Source: Merluccius polli (lineage: Eukaryota; Chordata; Actinopteri; Gadiformes; Merlucciidae). Taken from it: a DNA stretch of 64,000 bases. Location: assembly GCA_030340625.1 (NCBI GenBank), contig JAOPHQ010005413.1, positions 227,001 through 291,000 on the forward strand, given 5' to 3'. The notes beneath the pieces are model-generated. The model saw only the letters and a program-made list of their open reading frames with translations. It was not told where the DNA came from and made no database searches. A program made the position numbers and the translations under genes. Numbering within the stretch: the first letter of the stretch is position 1; each line of letters starts with the position of its first letter. Shown piece by piece: positions 1-10,038 of the stretch.

Positions 1-1
1 A

Positions 2-3000
2 CCCGAAGCCTACAGACAAAAATTTAGAAACTGTGTGAAAAGTGTCAGCCAGACGTATGTTGAGTTTGCGCGTGAAAAAGGCGTGCTCTTTGATAAGTGG
101 TGTCATGCCAGCAAGACGAAGGATTTTGTGCAGCTGAGAGAGCTTGTGCTTCTGGAGGACTTCAAAAAGTGCCTGCCAGAGCGCATCGTTGTGTACTTAA
201 ATGAGCAAAAAGCTGTGTCTCTCTCTCAAGCTGCTGTTTTCGCGGATGAGTTTGCTCTGACTCACAAGAGTGCTTTTCTGTCACCTGTTCGGGAAACGCA
301 GAGGTCTGCGGTGAATAATAAGTCTCGCTCTCCTAAAAGCTCCCGGCGTAATGTCTTTACGGGTGAAAATCGAGCGTGTTATTATTGTCATGAAGCTGGC
401 CACCTCATTTCTGTCTGTCCTGTGCTTAAGTCAAAAGAACAATCAAAGAGTAAAAGTCCCTCTGCGGTGGGTCTGATACATTCAGAGCCTACTATAAGCC
501 AGCAGGGAAATCTGACAGAGGTTGATGACTCTTTTAAGCCATTTACAACTCAAGGGTTTGCTTCTCTGACTGGAAACGAGGCGGTCAGGATTCCGATCAC
601 TATCCTGAGGGATACTGGTGCCAAGCATTCTGTGGCTCGTCGTGGCATGTTGCCTTTCTCAGATCAATCGTACTGTGGCTCTGATTTGTTGTTGTGGGGA
701 ATTAAATTGAGCGTGATTCGTGCGCCGCGTCACACCGTTTATCTTTCCTCCACTTTGGTGTCTGGGACAGTACAGGTGGCGGTGCGTGATCAGCTGCCGG
801 TGGCGGGAGTTGATCTTATTCTGGGAAATGATTTGGCGGGTAACAAAGTGTTTCCGTCTGCTCCAGAGGTGACTGAGAATCCTACCGCCGACTCGTGTGT
901 CACCTCCACTGCCCCTGACGCGCAGTCAGTTTTTCCGGCGTGCGTCGTAACCCGTGCCCAGGCTCGTAAACTTGGTGAAATAGTCGATCTTTCTGACTCG
1001 TTTTTGAATATGTCTGAGGTCTCGGTCAGCCCCTCTTCTGAACCGGAAAACGAGTCTCTTTCCGTTGAGGGGGAAACGGACGACAAAGAGTTGTGTTTGG
1101 CAGTGAATAAGGGTCAATTAATTAAAGCGCAGCAATCTGATAGTATGCTGGCTGCCTGTCTGTCTGCTGCTCAGGGGCACAAAAACGAAAAACTGCCTAT
1201 GACTTACCTCTTTGATGAAGGTGTGTTAATGCGTAAATGGTCCCCGATGTCTGGTTTGGAGTGTGATGTGGTTACTCAGGTTGTTGTGCCTAAAGAGTTC
1301 CGTCCTCAGGTGCTGAGTTTGGCCCACGATCACAACTTGTCCGGTCATCTTGGCATTAAAAAAACATATCACCGTGTGCTCCGGTATTTTTTTTGGCCAG
1401 GGTTAAAATCTGATGTTGCCCGATTTTGTCGATCCTGCCATACCTGCCAGACTACCGGCAAACCGAACCAGGTTATTCGTCCGGCTCCTTTACGCCCAAT
1501 TCCAGCGATCGGTGAGCCCTTTGAGCATGTCATCATTGACTGTGTCGGTCCCTTGCCAAAAACAAAGACTGGACATCAGTACATGCTGACCATGATGTGT
1601 GCAGCCACGCGTTTTCCTGAGGCCGTCCCGTTGCGCTCGCTGAGAGTTAAAGCAGTAGTAAAAGCTCTGGTCAAGTTCTTTTCCACCTTTGGTTTGCCTA
1701 AACGCATTCAAACTGATCAGGGATCTAACTTCATGTCGAAGGTTTTTGCACAGGTGATGGCGGAGCTGTCCATTAAGCATCAGGTGTCCAGTGCGTATCA
1801 TCCACAGAGTCAGGGCGCACTGGAGAGATTCCACCAAACCTTAAAGTCCATGCTCCGAAAATACTGTGCTGAGTCGAACAGGGAGTGGGATGAGGGTCTG
1901 CCACTGCTCCTGTTCGCCATTCGGGAAACCATGCAGGAGTCTCTTGGTTTCAGTCCAGCCGAATTAGTTTTTGGGCACACTGTGCGTGGTCCGCTACGGC
2001 TTCTGCGAGAGAGGTGGCTTGCAGACCGGCCCGGTCCCACGCACAATATCCTGGACTTCGTGAGTTCATTCAGGGAGAGGTTACACACTGCATGTGAGCT
2101 GGCACGTAGTTCCCTCTCCGCTGCACAGTCTAAAATGAAAAAACATTTTGATAAAAACTCACTCAGTCGCAATTTTCATCCCGGTGACTATGTGTTAGTT
2201 TTGCTACCTGTTGTTGGCTCTTGTCTACAAGCCAAGTTTTGTGGTCCTTATGAGGTGGAGCGGAAGATGAGTGATACAGACTATGTGATCAAGACGCCAG
2301 ATCGAAAGAAAAAGTCCAGAGTGTGTCATGTTAACATGATAAAAAAATATGTTGGCCGCGGAAGCTCTGACGCACCCGTGCCGCCTGAACCATGTTCCTC
2401 ACCGGTAGCCTCTGTGGTTTCACCGCCTTACAGTCCGAACGAGGACGGGCTGTGCGAGCGGTCCATTTCAGTCCCTGGTGCACGTTTGGAGAATTCCAAA
2501 ATCTTGGAAAACTTGGAGGAGCATTTGTCATATTTGTGTAATCCGGCTGGAATTGACATTTGCCGCCTCATTCGTGGTCATGCTGCGCTGTTCGGGGATA
2601 AGCCCACCCAGACAACAGTCCTCATGCATGACATAGATGTGGGGAACAACAGGCCAATTAAGCAGCACGCATACCGCGTAAATCCTGTGAAGCGAGCGGT
2701 GATGCAGAAGGAGGTTGCATACCTATTAGAAAATGGTTTTGCTGTGCCGAGTTCCAGTCCGTGGAGCGCACCTTCGCTCCTAGTGCCAAAATCCGATCAG
2801 ACTCCTCGTTTCTGTAACGATTACCGCAAGGTGAACGCCATCACTAAGCCCGACTCTTTTCCTCTGCCCCGCATGGATGATTGTGTTGATAGAGTAGGAT
2901 CTGCCAAATATGTCACTAAACTGGACCTATTGAAGGGTTACTGGCAGGTGCCTCTTTCACCGCGTGCATCTGAAATTTCAGCGTTTGTCACTCCAGATCA

Positions 3001-3913
3001 CTTCCTCCAGTACACCGTTATGCCTTTCGGGTTGAGAAACGCACCTGCCACTTTCCAAAGGCTGATGAACACTGTCCTGTCAGGCGTGAACAACTGTGAT
3101 GCCTATCTGGATGACATCGTAGCCTATTCTTCCACCTGGTCTGAGCATTTAGACACACTGCAGGAAATATTCAGCCACTTAGAGGGTGTTTCTCTGACGC
3201 TGAATCTAGCAAAGTGTGAATTTGGTAAAGCGGTGGTTACATATCTGGGAAAGCAGGTAGGGCAGGGACAAGTGCGCCCACTGTCGGCCAAAGTTCAGGC
3301 CATTTTGGAGTTCCCTGTACCAGAGACACGGCGACAGCTACGCCGGTTTCTGGGAATGTGCGGATACTATCGCGGTTTCTGTAAGAACTTTGCTAGTGTT
3401 GTGACGCCCCTGACCAGTTTAGTGAGTCCTTCTCACCCGTTTGTGTGGACCGGTGAATGCCAGGACTCCTTTGACTCCGCCAAAGCCCTCCTGTGTAGTG
3501 CGCCAGTACTGGCTGCACCTGACTTTGTGCGTCCCTTTAAGGTAGAGGTAGACGCGAGCGCTCATGGTGCAGGTGCTGTGCTGCTGCAGGAGGATGCTCA
3601 CGGGATTGAGCATCCAGTATGTTTCTTCTCAAAAAAGTTCAATAAGCACCAGGTGAACTACAGCACTATTGAGAAGGAATGTCTGGCCCTGCTATTAGCC
3701 CTACAGCATTTCGAGGTCTATGTAGGCTCGAGTTCTTTACCAGTTAGGGTATATACAGACCACAATCCCCTGGTGTTCCTGTCCCGCATGCGTAACAACA
3801 ATCAGCGCCTTATGCGCTGGTCACTCTTGCTACAAGATTTCAATGTGGAGATTAAACATATAAAAGGTAGCAACAATGTGGTGGCTGATGCTCTGTCACG
3901 TGCAGGGTTTTAG
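2..3913 (+). CDS. Gmr1-like Ty3/gypsy Gag-Pol polyprotein, 5' end beyond window
   Basis: Retrotransposon polyprotein for particle assembly, processing, reverse transcription and integration. The frame is open to the window edge, so the true start is upstream; residues here count from the GTG at 35 (1292 aa). Seen in order: SCAN-like Gag segment (about 1-90), CCHC knuckle CYYCHEAGHLISVC (115-128), protease DTGA (D193), integrase HHCC zinc region (about 431-472), integrase core with D502, D561, E597 (spacing DD35E), reverse transcriptase (about 875-1060) with YLDD at 1024-1027, RNase H with D1173 and D1242. No chromodomain follows. Integrase lies before RT, the Ty1/copia order, although the RT is of Ty3/gypsy type; this is the hallmark of Gmr1-like deuterostome elements. 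No stop or frameshift interrupts the visible frame, suggesting a young copy. Confidence 0.93.
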   Translation, partial: PEAYRQKFRNCVKSVSQTYVEFAREKGVLFDKWCHASKTKDFVQLRELVLLEDFKKCLPERIVVYLNEQKAVSLSQAAVFADEFALTHKSAFLSPVRETQRSAVNNKSRSPKSSRRNVFTGENRACYYCHEAGHLISVCPVLKSKEQSKSKSPSAVGLIHSEPTISQQGNLTEVDDSFKPFTTQGFASLTGNEAVRIPITILRDTGAKHSVARRGMLPFSDQSYCGSDLLLWGIKLSVIRAPRHTVYLSSTLVSGTVQVAVRDQLPVAGVDLILGNDLAGNKVFPSAPEVTENPTADSCVTSTAPDAQSVFPACVVTRAQARKLGEIVDLSDSFLNMSEVSVSPSSEPENESLSVEGETDDKELCLAVNKGQLIKAQQSDSMLAACLSAAQGHKNEKLPMTYLFDEGVLMRKWSPMSGLECDVVTQVVVPKEFRPQVLSLAHDHNLSGHLGIKKTYHRVLRYFFWPGLKSDVARFCRSCHTCQTTGKPNQVIRPAPLRPIPAIGEPFEHVIIDCVGPLPKTKTGHQYMLTMMCAATRFPEAVPLRSLRVKAVVKALVKFFSTFGLPKRIQTDQGSNFMSKVFAQVMAELSIKHQVSSAYHPQSQGALERFHQTLKSMLRKYCAESNREWDEGLPLLLFAIRETMQESLGFSPAELVFGHTVRGPLRLLRERWLADRPGPTHNILDFVSSFRERLHTACELARSSLSAAQSKMKKHFDKNSLSRNFHPGDYVLVLLPVVGSCLQAKFCGPYEVERKMSDTDYVIKTPDRKKKSRVCHVNMIKKYVGRGSSDAPVPPEPCSSPVASVVSPPYSPNEDGLCERSISVPGARLENSKILENLEEHLSYLCNPAGIDICRLIRGHAALFGDKPTQTTVLMHDIDVGNNRPIKQHAYRVNPVKRAVMQKEVAYLLENGFAVPSSSPWSAPSLLVPKSDQTPRFCNDYRKVNAITKPDSFPLPRMDDCVDRVGSAKYVTKLDLLKGYWQVPLSPRASEISAFVTPDHFLQYTVMPFGLRNAPATFQRLMNTVLSGVNNCDAYLDDIVAYSSTWSEHLDTLQEIFSHLEGVSLTLNLAKCEFGKAVVTYLGKQVGQGQVRPLSAKVQAILEFPVPETRRQLRRFLGMCGYYRGFCKNFASVVTPLTSLVSPSHPFVWTGECQDSFDSAKALLCSAPVLAAPDFVRPFKVEVDASAHGAGAVLLQEDAHGIEHPVCFFSKKFNKHQVNYSTIEKECLALLLALQHFEVYVGSSSLPVRVYTDHNPLVFLSRMRNNNQRLMRWSLLLQDFNVEIKHIKGSNNVVADALSRAGF

Positions 3914-3949
3914 GTCAAACATATGAAGAGGGGAGATATGTTTGATCTT

Positions 3950-3960
3950 AGGTGGGGGGG
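3950..3960 (+). other. polypurine tract of the Gmr1-like element
   Basis: AGGTGGGGGGG lies directly against the TGTTATG start of the 3' LTR, the position where plus-strand DNA synthesis is primed in LTR elements. The 36-nt spacer between the stop codon and this tract holds no gene. Confidence 0.75.
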
Positions 3961-3991
3961 TGTTATGACCTTAGGGATCATAATGATCGTT

Positions 3992-4107
3992 CAGTACTGT
4001 CTGTGTTGTTACTCCTCCCTGTCAGGGGGGGAGCTGTGTCATTGTGTGTCAGTGCTGTCTGTGTTGTTACTCCTCCCTGTCAGGGGGGGAGCTGTGTCGT
4101 TGTGTCT
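3992..4107 (+). repeat. 58-bp direct duplication inside the LTR
   Basis: Two adjacent copies (3992-4049 and 4050-4107) each contain CTGTCTGTGTTGTTACTCCT and CAGGGGGGGAGCTGTGTC with only a few differences. They lie upstream of the TATA-like box, where repeated enhancer-type units are common in LTRs. A regulatory role is inference. Confidence 0.85.
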
Positions 4108-4166
4108 CTATGTGTGTCCCATCCAGGTGGAGGCTGCTGATTGGTGGGAGGCCCAAATGGCACGAC

Positions 4167-4175
4167 CTTTAAAAG
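4167..4175 (+). promoter_or_regulatory. TATA-like box of the Gmr1-like LTR
   Basis: CTTTAAAAG occurs 207 bp into the LTR, downstream of the 58-bp duplication and upstream of a pyrimidine-rich stretch (4190-4235). Placement fits a U3 promoter; activity is not shown. Confidence 0.45.
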
Positions 4176-4763
4176 TGGGGCTGCAGCACTCTCGCCCTCT
4201 CGTCCACTCTCTCTCCCGCCGTCTCTATCCGTCAACCTTTTGCTCTGTGAATGAGATTGTGTATCTCATATTTTGTAAACCTTGTAAATATCTTGTTCAG
4301 TCCATTTTTGGTAGGGGTGAGTAGTAGTGATGGTGAGATGAAGCCTCGTGAAGCGTCAAAGCCTGTCAGCCAGATGAACCACCAAAGTGGTTCGACCCCA
4401 AAGCTTCAAATAAGTACGCTAGGGACACCTAGTGGTGAATGAAATTATGAAGAAAGTTAAAAAAAAAAATCCGTTAAGCCTCGCATATGGCGGCATTGAA
4501 ACCGAAGGTCGATCGCTCTAACCACTGAACCGAAACGCCTAAGCTTCCTGCTCATTGATTAATACCGTTCTTAACCGTAGGCGTGTGAGGATTTCCAACG
4601 TAAATGCTAGCTCAGTTGGCCTCCGTTACATTTGATTCATGTGCCAATACATCAAATCATTTGAGAATAAAAGTCATTTTGGTGATACATGTGTGTGAGT
4701 GTACCTTTCAAAAATAGGTGGAAAATAAGTAATTCGGCAAAATGACTCATTCACAAGCAACAT

Positions 4764-4832
4764 GACAAGGATTCGAAACAGCAACCCTGTGCACACAGGT
4801 CTAGCAACTTAGCCACTACACCATCAATGGCT
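4764..4832 (-). repeat. tRNA-like relic inside the hAT element
   Basis: On the minus strand this reads TAGTGGCTAAGTTGCTAGAC followed by TTTCGAATCCTTGTC, resembling the A box and B box of a tRNA at about the usual spacing, with a short CCTGT/ACAGG stem between. A second, weaker tRNA-like stretch (GTTCAGTGGTTAGAGC) lies on the same strand near 4515-4535. Neither makes a clean cloverleaf, so these look like SINE or tRNA-derived relics. Confidence 0.4.
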
Positions 4833-4996
4833 TGTCTCATTGCTTGACAGCACTTAACAATCATCATAGATAGATCAACTAAAAGTGATATATTACATGA
4901 TGACTGAGACTGAGTGTGATTAATTCAATAGTGTTTTCTTTTTGTAAATGATGTGTTTAAGAAAACATGGGACAATGAAAGTGGGGGGGGTTCTGG

Positions 4997-5718
4997 CTAA
5001 GTATTTTTATTAAGAAATAGAATTTGCTCCAAAACCTTTGGGCTTAACCGGTTTCTCTTCTTGGAAACCACCTCTCCCGCCTTTGAAAAAATGCGCTCGC
5101 AGGGGACAGAGGATGCAGGAGTACACAAAAATTTCAAAGACAGTATGTATAGGTGTGGATATAGTGGCAATCCTTGACCACCATGTCCACTAAGGCCTCA
5201 TCCAATTCTTTTTTCCTGGAAGCTGGGCAAAAGAGACAAAACAAGTGAAGCAGTAACTTAATGGAGTAGCCCTCTTATAGGCTAATGCATCATCCATTAA
5301 AAAATACAAAGACCAAAACGCACCACTACAAGTCCCAGCAGATGCTGAGGGTGTCTCCTTTCCCTCATGAAGCGCACGGTAATGCCTTAGCATAGAGGAG
5401 GTGTTATTATTGTACCCGAGCGTCTTATGGCATAAAAGGCATTGCACCTATACAGACAAAACAGCCAATACAAAATACCACATTAAATGACATTATCAAT
5501 GAAAAAATGAATAGCAGTAGGTCTATGAATAGCCAAACCTTATTGGGAGAAATTAGATCAAAATGCTCCCAAACAGGCGAAAACCTTCTCTTCTTAGCAT
5601 GCTCCATGATGAATATTGCTGCACTTACTATCTCTAATCTATCTAATACCGAATCACTGATCAAACTGTCTCCAACTACTGACAAAAACGCACAAATTTG
5701 TATTCGTGTACGGGACAT
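4997..5718 (-). pseudogene. hAT transposase remnant: BED finger start plus hATC end
   Basis: Reading on the minus strand from ATG at 5718: a short N-terminus, then a BED-type zinc finger split by a probable intron. The first part contains SPVWEHFDL; the second (about 5390-5447) contains CLLCHK and LRHYRALH, giving C-x2-C and H-x4-H. After a second probable intron (acceptor near 5228) comes ELDEALVDMVVKDC, typical of the hAT region after the finger. The sequence then jumps to the C-terminal dimerisation motif VPCERIFSKAGEVVSKKRNR and ends at the stop codon 4997-4999. The catalytic core between them is missing. It cannot encode active transposase but could still be moved in trans. Confidence 0.85.
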
Positions 5719-6204
5719 CTTTATAGTCAAAAGGTCCCGCCAATAGTGAACACACATCGCGGGACAGCAGCCCGAGGCAAAGCCTCGCGCGTCACAGGCG
5801 ACGTCATTTCGCCAAGGTGAACCAGAGCTCGACACGGAGCTTCGCTGGGGGAGGAGCCAAAGTACTCGACACACGCCTCGATGCCTCGACGCAAACCATA
5901 ACATCACTAGTGAGTAGCCTTTTTCTTTGTGACACATTTTCTCCTGTTTTTGGTTAGGGAGTTGGGTTAGAACCCTGTTCTTCTGTTGACTTTTGTTTGA
6001 TTAGGAAAGTGAGATTTAAAACCCAGCTTGTTTTGTTTATTATTTTAGGCGATGCTCACCCTGAAGTATTTAATTTCGTTTGGGTAAATAAATCCCCTTT
6101 ATATTGGACTGTGATCATGTGTTTTGGTGATTTGTTCATTAGTGAGGAGACGCAAGAGAGATCCTTATGTTATAATCCGGTATCCCCTAGGCCGGGGCAT
6201 AACA

Positions 6205-6467
6205 GTGTACATTTGCCTTCTACTGATGGCACCATTGTTTAAGATTGTTGCAACCAGCAGTGAAAATTATCTATATTTGGCATACTGAGGGCGGGAAATT
6301 AATGGCCGCCTCGCAGTAGTCTATGGCCAAAAGTCTTACTATTAATATTCAATTCTTAAAGTTTTATTGGAACCTTTTAAATACATAATATGGAGATGAA
6401 CTAGCCACTTGGATCCTAACCAAATGAAGAAAAACTGCGAACCATCTATAGGCTGTTAGAGGAACTA
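6205..6467. other. no gene seen
   Basis: Sequence right of the Gmr1-like LTR. No coding frame of note and no recognisable repeat. Confidence 0.5.
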
Positions 6468-6475
6468 CATGTTAG

Positions 6476-6744
6476 CAGGGGCGGACTGGCCATCTGTGAG
6501 TTCTGGAGAAGTCCAGAACGGCCGTGTGGGTCTATGGCCGTCGGCCATCGGCCCTTTTTTTTTCGATTTTTTTATTTTTATTTGAAGAACCCCGTCAACA
6601 ATCGCGCAGCACCCCCCCCCCCCCCCCCCCCCCCCCGGTCAACAAACCGCGCAGCACCCCCCCCCCCCCCGTCAACAATCGCGCAACTCCAAGGCCGGTC
6701 CAGGACAAAATTGACGGGGCCGATTTGTTCCCAGTCCGCCCCTG
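6476..6744 (+). mobile_element. hAT-type MITE with poly-C minisatellite core
   Basis: Ends are CAGGGGCGGACTGG and its complement CCAGTCCGCCCCTG, flanked by the exact 8-bp duplication CATGTTAG (6468-6475, 6745-6752). At 269 bp it is non-autonomous. The core holds three GTCAACAA(T/A)C-type units separated by long C runs. Frames across it encode only proline runs and are not genes. Confidence 0.9.
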
Positions 6745-6752
6745 CATGTTAG

Positions 6753-7357
6753 TCACTTCTGCCAGGGCTTCAAAAACAGGCGGACATGGCTGCCGCTTGG
6801 CGGGCAGGCATGATACGGGCACAAGCACTGCTTTTTGATGAGAACAAGTCCGTGCCATAACCCTGACCTGATTCCCCACTTGCCTCTCATCAAAAATTAA
6901 TGGAGGCCAGCCCATTTTTGTCCTCAGTATAAAAACCCCTAATGTGCAAACTCAGAATTTCTGGTAAACCTGTGAGATGTATGTGTGCTGCTAGGAGAGC
7001 AAAAACCTTTGAAATGAATGGCCAGACATTTGTGTGTACTGTATCCAGTTCTGACATGTTGCTGAAATATGTGGAAGTTAGGGTCGTGACTTCATATTTT
7101 TCCCGCCGCATTAGCACCTGCAGCATTTTTTAAGAGAAAGAGATGAAGAAACTGAAATTCTAGCAAACTAAATAAAACAACATGAGGTAGCAGTTCTGGA
7201 AAGAAGTTATTTGTGTCCTTGTTCTGACTATGACTTTTACACTGATCAAACACCATGAAATAATACAAATATAATTTGACAATTAATCATTTCACTCCCT
7301 ACTTAATAAATTGACACTTAATCACCCAGAGCTCGCTAACATTGTCTGAGGAAATGT

Positions 7358-7424
<67 letters not shown>

Positions 7425-8560
7425 TGTATATACACATTGAATTCCTATTCATTCCAGCATTTATTTTTCTGTGTATTGTCATTTGAAATTTGTCACTGGC
7501 TTTTGTGTCAGGCTTCTTTGCTCCAGTGTGCTATTTTCTTACGTTACCCAGAATTACTTTTGCTACCCCCTCTTAACATCAGGAGGCAATATTATATAAA
7601 TTGTACATTTATAAATTGAATAAATTAATCAAATGTATTATAACGATATGTATAACAGGCTTTATTATTAATTGTGAAAGCCAGCTAGAAATGTGGCAAT
7701 ATGCTATGTTACAATATGCCACACAGGCTCCCTGCTGCCAGAACAGACCAAATCGACCATGTTAACAATGATTACCATGCCATTTCCTCTTTCTACAAGG
7801 TCTTGCCTCTGCAGCTGTACGAAGATCATGGCCACGCCCCAAGCCCGCAAAGCCGAAGTGCATTCTAGATGTACGAGGCTGCTGACCTGGCAAAAATGTG
7901 TGTGTGCTCTTACTAAATTACTGATTTCTTGTCATATAACATTGAAAAAAATGTATATACAGTGATTCTGAGACAGAACCCTTGAGTTGTTGTCATATGG
8001 GAATTAAACTAATATCTGATACTTATGGTTGATGCTACAGCGATTTCAAGACTCTCAATACTTTCCTATTATACCCCATTGGAACTACTGCAGCAATGTC
8101 TCCATGTGACGTAGTAGTGTCTACAGAAATCAAGTTTAGCCTTGACAAAGCGAAATACTAGACTACTAGACTAAAAAATCCAGAAATGTCCCTACAAATG
8201 CCATTATTAAAGGAATTGGAGTGTTTGGAGTGCAAATTGATGATTTTAATGTCAAACAGACATTGAAGTCAGCCAAGTGGACAGGACACATGATTTTAAC
8301 ACTAGGAAACTGGTTTGGCACATGTTGTCATTCAGGTTTGCTTATTAGAGGGGGAAAAAAACAAACTGGTCAAAGCTAACAAGGAAAAGCTAACGTTTTC
8401 TGATACAAAGATGAAAATGCAGTGGCAATCAAGCATTTTCATAAGCATTTTCTAGTTTCGCAATTAAAACGTGTAGGTTAGATCTATGTTGATGCAGATA
8501 AATATTGTATTACTTAGGCTAGAAATTGCCAGCTAAAAAAAGGGTATTTTCGTTCTGAAT
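6753..8560. other. no gene seen; AT-rich intron-like DNA
   Basis: Only short chance frames. It contains the (AT) tract at 7360-7423. No splice-bounded exon or recognisable protein motif was found on either strand. Confidence 0.5.
7360..7423. repeat. (AT)n microsatellite
   Basis: About 32 uninterrupted AT units. Confidence 0.98.
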
Positions 8561-8564
8561 TTAA

Positions 8565-9567
8565 AGGTGTGTGTGTAAATCTTAGTGGCATCTAGCAGTG
8601 AGGTATACAGATTACAACCAACAGAATACCCCCCCTCACCTCTCTCTTTCCAACGATGTAGGAGAATCTACGGTGGTCTGTACTGGCCAGTAGGGTGCCA
8701 GTAGGGGCTAGGGGTGCAATACATACCAGAAAACTGTAATTGAATACACAGTCCAAATCTCAACGAGTACTCGTGTACTCGTTTTGTTTTTTTGTTTAAG
8801 TCTGCGATAGTTTCCACCAATGTACATATCGAACGTCACCTGTATTTTATACAGTTTATGTGCAGTACATTCACACTGGAGCTCCACTGGCCATGCAGTT
8901 TTTTACCTGCTTTTTACTGTTGTAGAGATAGCGGGATACACTTCTAAACAGCCATTTTAATGTTATATCCATTCAGAACGTTTTGTAACGTGAGACGTAT
9001 CCGGTTTAATTACACAATCACTCATAGCTGTGATCACGTCTTTAGTTCCCCGCATCAGATCACTGTAATTAATTAAAAGCGTGAATATCTGATGAATATC
9101 CAATATCTTTCTAACTTAAAAAAAAATACTTTCAAACTACACAAACTGCTATTGAGATGTCATTATTTTAATACACCACCACAGTAGTGCTTTGCTGCTA
9201 TAAATGTCACATTCAGTGACTGGCGGGCGGACATTATTGTAAAATGTATCTAACACAGGGTAAATCCACCTACCTGGGCCAGCTACTAAACATTGGCGAA
9301 CAAACCTTTTTTAGTCTCAAAAACAATATGCAACAGCGTTTGTCTGTTCTGGGCTACTGTAGAAACATGGCAGTGCAACATGGCGGGCTCCATGGAAGAG
9401 GACCCACTACCTATGTAGATATAAAGGGCTCATTCTAAGGTAATGAAAACACAGCAATTCTTATTTTCATGGGACTATACACAAATTGAAACATACTTAT
9501 GAATATTATATTCCATTTCTGCCAAATCCGTTCCGCTAGATGCCACTACATTTTACATACTGGACCT
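8565..9567 (+). mobile_element. Kolobok-like MITE with TTAA target duplication
   Basis: Left end AGGTGTGTGTGTAAATCTTA and right-end complement AGGTCCAGTATGTAAAATGT are related, both continue into GTGGCATCTAGC, and both are flanked by TTAA (8561-8564, 9568-9571). TTAA is the target of Kolobok and piggyBac elements; the AGGT start fits the former. It is 1003 bp with no transposase. A stretch beginning CTAGGGGTGCAATA near 8710 may be a further inserted hAT fragment. Confidence 0.75.
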
Positions 9568-9878
9568 TTAAATTTTAAGTTTACTCAAATACAGCTGTCC
9601 TTGATCTTCTACCACACAGTCGGGGTTGCAGGACAAGTGATTTTAGCTAATCGACATACTGAAAAAAGTGATTAGTATGTCACACCAGAAGTGACATGCA
9701 GCTAGCCTGGCAAGCCAGACCCACATCAGAAAGATGTAGGGTCTGGCGCAGCTCCATTGGCAGTGTGGGCGGGATAAACGGTTGTCTTTCAAGTTCCCTC
9801 TGCACGCAATAGGATAGCGCTACAACCAATCAGAGCAACGAAGAAGGTCAGAGCGACGGCTCTGACTACGTAATTAAC

Positions 9879-10025
9879 CAAAACTCCGAATACATATTTC
9901 TTTTCGAGGAAAGACTTCAGTGCCGTTCTTTGTTATTTTCTCAAATAAAATGTTAACTTCAAGTCTTGAAGAGTCGCGGCCAAAGCCGAGTCGAAAGACA
10001 GCCGTTCGCCAGCAGCAGCAGCCAT
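9879..10025 (-). pseudogene. RecQ-like helicase 5'-exon fragment, stop-mutated
   Basis: From ATG at 10025 the minus strand reads a short peptide starting MAAAAGERLSF and reaching LTFYLRK, then TAA where the relative at 44338 has GAA (LRKEQRT). The stretch resembles the start of RecQ-like helicases just before motif I. It ends before any Walker A motif. The stop makes this copy non-coding. The RecQ assignment is from memory of the family pattern. Confidence 0.5.
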
Positions 10026-10038
10026 TGTTTACCTCTAA

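Larger units (their letters stand above)
4325..5909 (-). mobile_element. hAT transposon, internally deleted, inserted in the LTR
   Basis: Both ends read TAGTGATG inwards (left TAGTGATGGTGAG, right-end complement TAGTGATGTTATG). The element is flanked by the exact 8-bp duplication GTGAGTAG (4317-4324 and 5910-5917), as expected for hAT. It is 1585 bp, well short of an autonomous hAT, and keeps only the two ends of a transposase gene on the minus strand. It split the LTR after the Gmr1-like element had landed. Confidence 0.92.
3961..6204 (+). mobile_element. 3' LTR of the Gmr1-like element, split by a hAT insertion
   Basis: The LTR begins TGTTATG at 3961 and ends CATAACA at 6198-6204, a perfect inverted terminal pair. 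Removing the hAT element and one target copy leaves about 650 bp. A TATA-like CTTTAAAAG sits at 4167-4175, and AATAAA at 6087-6092 lies on the other side of the insertion, so promoter and polyadenylation signal are now about 1.9 kb apart. The 5' LTR is outside the window, so LTR divergence cannot be read here. Confidence 0.88.

Noticed and set aside
790..2531. Minus-strand frames of 60-120 codons opposite the Gmr1-like gene
   Set aside because: Antisense shadows of the coding frame.
6524..6915. Overlapping proline- and glycine-rich frames on both strands
   Set aside because: Products of the C runs inside a MITE.
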